Below, one piece after another: positions 1-5,406 of a DNA stretch of 7,105 nt. Every line of letters begins with the position of its first letter. The first letter of the stretch is position 1. Under the pieces are notes generated by a model, which searched no databases, was not told the DNA's origin, and saw only the letters and a program-made list of their open reading frames with translations. This DNA is from Bdellovibrionaceae bacterium UBA2466. GTDB lineage: Bacteria; Bdellovibrionota; FAC87; UBA2466. The translations under genes were made by a program, and so were the position numbers. The DNA lies in assembly GCA_002342225.1 (NCBI GenBank), contig DDPO01000172.1, forward strand, positions 285 through 7,389, written 5' to 3'.

Positions 1-140
1 TTACCTACAAACTCAGGAGCAGATGAAGCTTGGCACTTGATTCCTCCGCCAAACTCAATCGTGTGGGTACGATCAAAAGTGTCATAATTGAAATCAGGAG
101 TTTCTCGTTTCCAAGTAACGGTGGCTTTATAGTCAGACAT
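1..140 (-). CDS. OsmC-family peroxiredoxin-like protein, N-terminal part only (cut by left window edge)
   Basis: The 46 visible codons begin at an ATG (138-140) and read MSDYKATVTWKRETPDF... then RTHTIEFGGG and ASSAPEFVG before the window ends. The pattern of an early Trp (W10), a His-containing beta strand leading into GGG, and then A-S-S-A-P-E-F-x-G is the N-terminal beta-sheet signature of the OsmC/Ohr superfamily. Members are small homodimeric cytoplasmic thiol peroxidases that reduce organic hydroperoxides using two cysteines. The catalytic cysteines lie beyond the edge; C36 is visible but is not assigned as catalytic. An AGGGAG ribosome binding site lies six bases upstream of the start. 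The gene starts 18 bp after the bestrophin stop on the same strand, so the two are probably co-transcribed. Family assignment is fairly secure; activity and subfamily (OsmC, Ohr or YhfA-like) cannot be judged from this fragment. Confidence 0.75.
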   Translation of the reverse strand, partial: MSDYKATVTWKRETPDFNYDTFDRTHTIEFGGGIKCQASSAPEFVG

Positions 141-146
141 GTTGCT

Positions 147-152
147 CTCCCT
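147..152 (-). promoter_or_regulatory. Ribosome binding site of the OsmC-family gene
   Basis: Read on the minus strand the bases are AGGGAG, six bases before the ATG at 140. It sits entirely in the 18-bp gap after the bestrophin stop codon. This supports the chosen start and translation from a shared transcript. Confidence 0.6.
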
Positions 153-158
153 GTAAAA

Positions 159-1154
159 TTATTGCTCTAGCTCTTCCGTTTCCGGAGGAAGCTCTGTGGG
201 CTCTACCACTATTTTTGCTTTCGGTTTATCTAGCAAACTCATCACATTGACCTGAATATTTAAGCAGATACTTTTCAATGGGAGGTGGCTTAAGTTTCGA
301 GGAGAGAATGGATTTTGAATCTCAGCTCCGATTTCATCTAAAGTAAAAAGAGGATAAGCTGCTAATGCTACGACCATCGGAGTCAGCCAAACTACCCTGT
401 CCACTAACCCTAATGGCAACAACAATAAGAAAAGAAGGATAAATCTTCGAACAATAATGGCAATCGAAAGCGGAATAGGCGTGTTTCGAATCCGTTCACA
501 CGCACCAATGGCATCAATTAAAAGGGCTCTTTCTCTTTCAGCTCTTTGAAACGCAAAGTTATCTAAACCTTTTGTTCGTAAAAGACATAAAAGCTCGGCA
601 ATTTTAGCTCCGACATAAGTAGGCATATGCTGACTACTTCTGATTTTATTGGTCTCTTCCTCTCCCAATAAGTTTTGTACTTCTGAAAGAGCCTTCTCTG
701 CTCTTAAGGACTCTCGCATAACGTGAGGAAATGCCGCAACCCAACTCAAATAGGTTTTGGAAAGAGCTTGATTTGCTGAACTATATTCATAACCAATAAT
801 AGCCAAGTTTCGACTCTGATTAACGATACTTCCCCAGATTTTACGAGCTTCCCACCAACGGTCGAGACCGGAATTAATTCTCAATAACAAGAAAAGACTG
901 AGAACTGCCCCAGAATACTCAAAAGGGGTAATGGGTATTGCCACTTGCGGATAGTGGTGAAAAACCAACGAACAAGCTAAAGAAAAACAGGTCGTAAAAA
1001 CCACTCTCCGAGTTACAGCTGGAGAAGCCGACCCCTTGATGGCCAAGGCGGTTCTTAAAAAGCTTTTTGACTCCCCCTTGTTGGTCAGATCAGATCTCAC
1101 TTCTAAGTGAGGAAGGGGAGTTTTGTCAGACTGAGACTTAAATAAACTCATCAT
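159..1154 (-). CDS. Bestrophin family (UPF0187) membrane protein, probable anion channel
   Basis: This 331-residue protein has the length and layout of bacterial bestrophins, which form pentameric ion channels in the inner membrane. Diagnostic residues are PFEYSG (77-82) leading into a hydrophobic helix and then LRINSGLDRWWEARKIWG (91-108), the hallmark of the family (R-x-N-x-x-x-D-R-W-W-E-A-R). Further on are a central helical region with RIRNTPIPLSIA (221-232), a second hydrophobic hairpin (about 233-270), and LDEIGAEIQNPF (272-283) followed by LPL. The usual acidic residues around the NPFG loop are largely replaced: the sequence is IQNPFSPRNLSHLPL, where many relatives have E-x-PFG plus Asp residues. 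The first two codons are both ATG. The AAGGA site (1159-1163) is four bases from the first and seven from the second, so initiation at 1151 is equally likely. The gene lies upstream of the OsmC gene. Ion selectivity cannot be read from the sequence; some bacterial homologues conduct cations. Confidence 0.9.
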   Translation of the reverse strand: MMSLFKSQSDKTPLPHLEVRSDLTNKGESKSFLRTALAIKGSASPAVTRRVVFTTCFSLACSLVFHHYPQVAIPITPFEYSGAVLSLFLLLRINSGLDRWWEARKIWGSIVNQSRNLAIIGYEYSSANQALSKTYLSWVAAFPHVMRESLRAEKALSEVQNLLGEEETNKIRSSQHMPTYVGAKIAELLCLLRTKGLDNFAFQRAERERALLIDAIGACERIRNTPIPLSIAIIVRRFILLFLLLLPLGLVDRVVWLTPMVVALAAYPLFTLDEIGAEIQNPFSPRNLSHLPLKSICLNIQVNVMSLLDKPKAKIVVEPTELPPETEELEQ

Positions 1155-1158
1155 TTTG

Positions 1159-1163
1159 TCCTT
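1159..1163 (-). promoter_or_regulatory. Ribosome binding site of the bestrophin gene
   Basis: On the minus strand this reads AAGGA, then CAAA, then two consecutive ATG codons. Its spacing fits the second ATG (1149-1151) better than the first. It directly abuts an inverted repeat on its 5' side, so a hairpin there could affect access to it. Confidence 0.55.
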
Positions 1164-1165
1164 AA

Positions 1166-1188
1166 TTAGACCCTTAATTTGGGTCTAA
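1166..1188. repeat. Perfect inverted repeat (8-bp arms, 7-base loop) upstream of the bestrophin gene
   Basis: The arms TTAGACCC (1166-1173) and GGGTCTAA (1181-1188) are exact reverse complements around the loop TTAATTT. The element ends two bases before the bestrophin Shine-Dalgarno sequence and 11 bases before its first ATG. It has no following T-run in either direction, so it is not an intrinsic terminator. It could be a repressor operator in the divergent promoter region or a leader hairpin next to the ribosome binding site. The repeat is seen directly; the function is inference. Confidence 0.6.
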
Positions 1189-1297
1189 AAGCCCCAAAAG
1201 TAAAGAGAGACGGTATGTTTTTTCATATTCTACGTTCTCCCTTGCTAAAAGTTGCCCTCGATACTCGACTCGCCCTGAAAAATCGCCTAGATAGCTA

Positions 1298-1327
1298 TTG
1301 CCATGTGAATAGGAAGGGAACAATAAT
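1298..1327 (+). promoter_or_regulatory. Candidate sigma70-type promoter for the exported protein gene at 1357
   Basis: TTGCCA (1298-1303, five of six matches to TTGACA) and AATAAT (1322-1327, five of six matches to TATAAT) are separated by 18 bp. A transcript would start near 1334, leaving a short leader that contains the AGGAG ribosome binding site. Matches were judged by eye against the E. coli consensus, and the host sigma factor may differ. Confidence 0.45.
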
Positions 1328-1346
1328 TCAATCTGGAAACTAGAAC

Positions 1347-1351
1347 AGGAG
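1347..1351 (+). promoter_or_regulatory. Ribosome binding site that fixes the TTG start at 1357
   Basis: AGGAG sits five bases before TTG (1357-1359). An in-frame stop at 1324-1326 rules out longer versions, and there is no other start codon (ATG, GTG or TTG) between that stop and 1357. The signal-peptide-like N-terminus encoded from this TTG also supports it. Confidence 0.6.
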
Positions 1352-1356
1352 TCCGA

Positions 1357-2460
1357 TTGCTTAAAACACCTCTCAAGCTTTTATTAATAGTCCTAGCAAC
1401 CGTAACACATCTTAAGCCTCTCTTAGGAGTTGAAACAGTAGTGATATTAGATCGTGGGGAGCCTTATGGGGCGATGACTGCCGAAAAAGGGGTGTTTTGG
1501 ATTGGACAATCTCGTCGAAATTTTAATAGCGACTATCGACTCGAAGTTTATCGTCCCGATGGTCAATTAGTGGACTCGGTTAGATTAGCTCACAGTCTTA
1601 ATCAGATAAAAAAAGCTGGCAATGGCTCTGTCGTTGTGACTGGTATCAATCCAGTTTCTCAGTTGACCCAATACACTTTCGCAACCTTCGAAAACGATAG
1701 AATCCAATTTAAAACCACTCAAATAAATGTCGATGGCTTCATCAGCTTTTGGGTAGGAACTTTAGGAAAACGCCACTTTTTCGCTGACATTGGGGGAAAC
1801 CCAAATGACTCTCAACTCAATCTCGATTTACCTGCTCAAACACTTTTTTCATCTGCGAGTTCTGCCCCTACATATTTAAAAGCAAGAGTTCGTATGCCTT
1901 TAGCCGGAGAAATTATCGACGGAAAATTAATGATTGTCTCTAGTGAAGGGATGTCACTGAAAGCAGGAAGTATAGTTGAAGTAGACCCTCTCACCTCTTC
2001 AACTAAAATTCTTTTAGATTCAAAAACAGCTCAATTTCGGGGCATCGAAGCCATTCCCGGTACAGCCCTACTTTTAACCCTCGCTGCCGGGGAGAACAAA
2101 CTTCTGCTCATAGATAAAAATACGGGCGAGATAAAACGAGAATTTCCTACGACAGGTTATTCGAGAGTTTTCAATCGATTCGGACATTGTGCGATTGTCG
2201 GAAATGATGAGTCCAACACGATTGAAGTCTTTCAATTGAACTCCGATGTCAACCAACCAGTTTTGACTGAAAAAATATCCCTTTCAGCAGATGAGTTTTC
2301 TGGAATAAAACAAATCGCTTCTGATGAATTGACCGGAACGATTTTTGTCAGAGCTAACTTTCCCTGCAATCCTCTCATAGAAGTTTGCAACAAAGACTTC
2401 AATAGAGTGGTTTCTTTGGGGCAAAATATTGCAACCAAACTTAAAAATCGCTGTTTCTAA
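1357..2460 (+). CDS. Exported protein of unknown function, probable beta-propeller fold
   Basis: This 367-residue protein starts at TTG with a good ribosome binding site. Residues 1-24 look like a Sec signal peptide: Lys at positions 3 and 7, a hydrophobic core LLLIVLATV, and probable cleavage near LLG/VE (24-25). The rest has no membrane segment. It shows short repeating beta-rich units typical of propeller blades: FWIGQ...LEVYRPDGQLVDSV (48-75), SIVEVDPLTSSTKILL (205-220), KLLLIDKNTGEIKREFP (248-264) and NTIEVFQLNS (287-296). The x-D-x-x-T-G-x-I/V turn resembles YVTN/WD40-like propellers. Four cysteines (C278, C337, C344, C366) cluster in the C-terminal quarter and could form disulfides in the periplasm. 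No catalytic motif is recognised and I cannot name a family. It converges with the ClC gene, leaving 1 bp between the stop codons. A binding or scaffold role is possible but unsupported. Confidence 0.75.
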   Translation: MLKTPLKLLLIVLATVTHLKPLLGVETVVILDRGEPYGAMTAEKGVFWIGQSRRNFNSDYRLEVYRPDGQLVDSVRLAHSLNQIKKAGNGSVVVTGINPVSQLTQYTFATFENDRIQFKTTQINVDGFISFWVGTLGKRHFFADIGGNPNDSQLNLDLPAQTLFSSASSAPTYLKARVRMPLAGEIIDGKLMIVSSEGMSLKAGSIVEVDPLTSSTKILLDSKTAQFRGIEAIPGTALLLTLAAGENKLLLIDKNTGEIKREFPTTGYSRVFNRFGHCAIVGNDESNTIEVFQLNSDVNQPVLTEKISLSADEFSGIKQIASDELTGTIFVRANFPCNPLIEVCNKDFNRVVSLGQNIATKLKNRCF

Positions 2461-2461
2461 T

Positions 2462-2482
2462 TTAAAATATTTTAATTTTTTT
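2462..2482 (+). terminator. Possible weak AT-only terminator between the convergent genes
   Basis: A 14-bp perfect palindrome, TTAAAATATTTTAA (2462-2475), is followed by seven T residues (2476-2482) just after the stop of the rightward gene. Both lie inside the 3' end of the ClC coding region. The layout is that of an intrinsic terminator for the rightward gene, but the stem has no G-C pairs and no room for a proper loop. Real function is doubtful. Confidence 0.2.
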
Positions 2483-3718
2483 CGAGCGCTTGGGTTGATT
2501 TTTATAGATACCTCGGTGACCTGAAACGAAATAAGCTACAAAACAACCTATGAGAACATAAGGTCCCACATTCCATCCTAAAAGCTCGATAGCCATTAAA
2601 GAACAAGCTATAGGAGTATTCGAAGCTGCTGCAAAAACAGAGGAGAACCCAACTGATGTTAGAAGCCCCTTCGGAAGAGGTACATATTGAGACAAAACAC
2701 TACCAAGTGTTGAGCCGATAAACACTAAGGGTATAAATTCTCCCCCTTTGAATCCAGAAGCGACAGTCAAAGAAGTGAATAAAATTTTGAATAGGGGATC
2801 CTTCCAACTTAAAAGTTCTGAAAAGGACTCTTGAATCACTTTAATACCTAAACCTACATATCGATAACTTCCCTCAAGATTGAAAAGTAATACTAGAATG
2901 ATTCCTGCTATGAAGGGTTTGAAGGGCGGAAATGAGATGAATCGAGTTTCAAGCTTTTCAATTTGATGAGTAAGTTCTGAAAATAAACGTGCTGTCAGGC
3001 CAAAAATCAAGCCGGAAACGAGGACAATGACGAGATTTTGGATGCTCAATTGAACAGCTTCCAAGCGAGGGTAAACCGTATGAGGTGCATGAAATAAGTG
3101 GGTTGTTTGGTAAGCGACGAAGGATGCAATCAACGATTTTGCAAAAATCGGTAACTTAAAATGCCCACTTCGAATCACTTCGATGCCGAAAACAGTTCCG
3201 GCCCAGGGCGCTCCTACAGCCGCACCGAAACCTGAGCCTAAACCTAGGATGAGTAGATCTCTTCTATCCTGAGCCTGTAACTTGAAATATTTCGAAAGTT
3301 GATCAGCAAGCGAAGCCCCCATCTGAACTGCAGTTCCTTCCCTCCCCGCGGATCCCCCAAAAAGGTGAGTCATCACTGTGCCTAATAGAACCAATGGAGC
3401 CATGCGAAAAGGGATTGTGTTTTTAGGATTGTGGATTTCTTCCAAAATGAGGTTGTTTCCACCAGCAACATCTTTCCCATGTCGGTAATAAAGGTATCCA
3501 ACAAAAAATCCTGCTATGGGCAAACCTATGATCAAAGTAGGGTGAGCTATTCGTATTTGAGTCGCTTTATCGAGCAGCACCAAAAATAGAGTAGCTGCAC
3601 TACCGGAGAGAAAACCAACAGCACTACCCAATAAAAACCATTTCAACCCTTTGTAGATGAATCCTCTTAATTTTTCGTTTAATCTAATCATACCGTGCTT
3701 CACTCTGAACTTTTTCAT
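2462..3718 (-). CDS. ClC-family anion channel or anion/proton antiporter, fluoride-type/SycA-like subfamily features
   Basis: This 418-residue, multi-helix inner-membrane protein lacks the cytoplasmic CBS domains of larger ClCs. The three anion-site regions are recognisable. GGNNL (86-90) stands where GSGIP is usual. GREGT (125-129) keeps the gating glutamate E127 but has Thr for Pro. GGEFIP (325-330) corresponds to G-x-F-x-P, and GIY (403-405) supplies the anion-coordinating tyrosine Y405. IEVIR (179-183) has V181 where the proton-pathway glutamate (E203 of E. coli ClC) would be. Asn88 replaces the chloride-coordinating serine. Substitution there and GREGT are, as I recall, features of the fluoride/proton-antiporting ClC branch, so fluoride export is possible but unproven. 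No fluoride riboswitch is visible upstream. The start is uncertain: ATG at 3718 (given), GTG at 3703 or ATG at 3691, none with a strong ribosome binding site. The 5' end meets the divergent antiporter gene. Confidence 0.9.
   Translation of the reverse strand: MKKFRVKHGMIRLNEKLRGFIYKGLKWFLLGSAVGFLSGSAATLFLVLLDKATQIRIAHPTLIIGLPIAGFFVGYLYYRHGKDVAGGNNLILEEIHNPKNTIPFRMAPLVLLGTVMTHLFGGSAGREGTAVQMGASLADQLSKYFKLQAQDRRDLLILGLGSGFGAAVGAPWAGTVFGIEVIRSGHFKLPIFAKSLIASFVAYQTTHLFHAPHTVYPRLEAVQLSIQNLVIVLVSGLIFGLTARLFSELTHQIEKLETRFISFPPFKPFIAGIILVLLFNLEGSYRYVGLGIKVIQESFSELLSWKDPLFKILFTSLTVASGFKGGEFIPLVFIGSTLGSVLSQYVPLPKGLLTSVGFSSVFAAASNTPIACSLMAIELLGWNVGPYVLIGCFVAYFVSGHRGIYKNQPKRSKKIKIF
3683..3688 (+). promoter_or_regulatory. 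Possible -10 element for a leaderless antiporter transcript
   Basis: TCTAAT matches TATAAT at five of six positions. Its end lies seven bases before the GTG start at 3695, the distance expected between a -10 element and the first transcribed base. No good -35 hexamer is visible and no ribosome binding site precedes the GTG. Such hexamers are common in AT-rich DNA, so this is only suggestive. It lies inside the ClC gene. Confidence 0.2.
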
Positions 3719-5383
3719 GCGTTGTTTATCACTTCGGTATCAATCACTGTTGTTTCTACTTTATTAGCAAGAACGCCCATTCCCGCACTGATAGGTTTTA
3801 TTGTAACAGGTCTACTCATCGGTCCGAATGGTTTAGGTTGGATAAAATCGATGCCAGCTGCCAAAAGCATTTCAGAACTCGGCATTGTTTTCCTTATGTT
3901 TTCAGTAGGTCTTGAGATTTCGATCTCTCAACTTAAAATGATGATTCGGCCGCTATTGACTTTGGGGCTGTTCCAAGTGGTCGGAACAATGGGAGTTGGC
4001 ATACTCTTCTTTGCGCTGGTTTTAAAAGTCCCCCTAAGTGCTTCCTATGTGATGGGATCTTGCCTAGCTCTGAGCTCCACTGCAGTCGTTCTAAAACTCC
4101 TAGCCGATCGAAGAGAGACTGAAACTCCTTATGGTCGTATGAGTCTTATTATTTTGCTTTTTCAAGATATCGCTGCCCTTCCACTCATGGCGAGCCTTCC
4201 ACTCATAGCTAATCAGACGGTTTCTGTGGCAAATTCCTCCGGAATAGGAACTGTGATTTTTGGTATTCCACTTTTTCTTTTGGGATGTATCATTTTAGGT
4301 CAGTTTGTCATACCGTTGATCTTTAATGAAATCACGCAAACCGGTAACAGAGAACTTTTCTTCTTTTCTATTTTCGCAACCACGTTTGTCATCTCTTTTT
4401 TGGCAGAGAAAGTAGGGTTGTCTCTTTCTCTGGGGGCATTTATAGCCGGAGTTTTAATTTCTGAATCACCCTTCAGCCGACAAGCATCAGCTGAAATGGG
4501 TCCGTTCAGAGATATTTTTTTGGGTCTATTCTTTGCCTCAATCGGAATGATGCTCGACTTGAAATTTGCCCAAGCAAACGTTCGACATCTCTTATGGTTA
4601 ATACCGGCACTTTTTTACATCAAGTTCTCAGTTCTTTACGCCCTTTTGAAGCGATACAGCCGTTCGCATGGTATCAGTTTCGCAGCCGCTTTGGCTCTGA
4701 GCCAAATCGGAGAACTTTCCTTTGTTATTGCAGCAGCTGCTTTTTCTTACGGTATTATTGGTAATGCTGAATTTCAGTATTTTTTAACACTAGCTGTTTT
4801 TTCTCTTCTCATTACACCCTTACTTTCTCAATGGGGTTTGAAAGGTGCATCTCACAGCAGTTGGGCTGAACTAGCTCGTGGATTTCGTTTAGGCTTAAAG
4901 AAATCACAACCGAAAAATGAGGGGCTCTCAACGCTATCTGAGCCAGCGGAATCCCCCCTAGTAGCTCCTCGAAAAGCTATAGTCATCGGTTTAGGCCATA
5001 CGGGAATACAAACACTCACTGAAATTTCTCAAAAAGGGGTACCTTGCCTTGGCATCGACATCAATCATAACAACGTCAAACAACTACAGCAATTAGGTAT
5101 CGAAGGTGTTTTCGGGGACTCTACGAGCAGAGAACTCCTAGAATCGGTTGGCGTAGAAGAAGCGTTCTTAGTTGTTGTCTGTGTCAGTGGTCGTCATATA
5201 GTCCCTAAAATTATTTCGACGGTGAGACTTATCAATCCAAAAGTAAAAATTTTAGCTCGAATTCACTATCTCCAAGAGCTCCCCGAAATAGAAACTGGGC
5301 ATTTATGCGATGTGGTTATTTCCGAACAAGAATCGGCAAAAGCACTCTGCAGAAAAGTGCTTGAATGTTATAGTTTGTCATAG
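3695..5383 (+). CDS. CPA2-family monovalent cation/proton antiporter with C-terminal RCK/TrkA-N domain (KefB/KefC/RosB type)
   Basis: In this 562-residue protein, residues 1-385 form the Na+/H+-exchanger membrane domain, with about 12 hydrophobic segments. Conserved CPA2 features are IPALIGFIVTGLLIGPNGLG (29-48), ELGIVFLMFSVGLE (61-74), SSTAVVLKLLAD (127-138) with TPYG, and LFQD (155-158). D158 is the expected ion/proton-binding aspartate. LSLGAFIAGVLISESPF and FFASIGMMLD follow further on. A polar linker (about 386-424) leads to a Rossmann RCK_N domain with the nucleotide motif GLGHTG (432-437), an acidic residue ending the next strand (GIDIN) and GDST. The protein probably exchanges K+ or Na+ for H+ across the inner membrane under nucleotide or ligand control. 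The HALE-type glutathione-gating loop of E. coli KefC is not seen, so glutathione gating is unlikely. GTG is the first in-frame start; TTG at 3722 is an alternative, and neither has a Shine-Dalgarno sequence. The C25 peptidase gene follows 23 bp later. Confidence 0.9.
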   Translation: MLHSELFHALFITSVSITVVSTLLARTPIPALIGFIVTGLLIGPNGLGWIKSMPAAKSISELGIVFLMFSVGLEISISQLKMMIRPLLTLGLFQVVGTMGVGILFFALVLKVPLSASYVMGSCLALSSTAVVLKLLADRRETETPYGRMSLIILLFQDIAALPLMASLPLIANQTVSVANSSGIGTVIFGIPLFLLGCIILGQFVIPLIFNEITQTGNRELFFFSIFATTFVISFLAEKVGLSLSLGAFIAGVLISESPFSRQASAEMGPFRDIFLGLFFASIGMMLDLKFAQANVRHLLWLIPALFYIKFSVLYALLKRYSRSHGISFAAALALSQIGELSFVIAAAAFSYGIIGNAEFQYFLTLAVFSLLITPLLSQWGLKGASHSSWAELARGFRLGLKKSQPKNEGLSTLSEPAESPLVAPRKAIVIGLGHTGIQTLTEISQKGVPCLGIDINHNNVKQLQQLGIEGVFGDSTSRELLESVGVEEAFLVVVCVSGRHIVPKIISTVRLINPKVKILARIHYLQELPEIETGHLCDVVISEQESAKALCRKVLECYSLS

Positions 5384-5394
5384 AAAAACACTTT

Positions 5395-5402
5395 AAGGAG
5401 AT
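5395..5402 (+). promoter_or_regulatory. Strong ribosome binding site of the C25 peptidase gene
   Basis: AAGGAGAT lies four bases before the ATG at 5407. It is by far the strongest Shine-Dalgarno sequence in the window and falls in the 23-bp gap after the antiporter stop. No promoter or terminator is evident in that gap, which favours translation from a shared transcript. Confidence 0.7.
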
Positions 5403-5406
5403 CCCT

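Noticed and set aside
1166..1188. Intrinsic terminator in the divergent region
   Set aside because: The hairpin is not followed by a T-run on either strand, and it sits between the gene starts rather than at a gene end.
2074..2438. Two short minus-strand ORFs (2074-2256 and 2232-2438) inside the exported protein gene
   Set aside because: They lie wholly within a well-supported gene on the other strand and encode no recognisable domain. They are shadow frames.
3692..3900. Fluoride riboswitch upstream of the ClC gene
   Set aside because: I looked on the minus strand for the conserved GGCGATGG-like start and the TGATGGC/CTCCTAC-like 3' part and found neither. The DNA there encodes the antiporter N-terminus.
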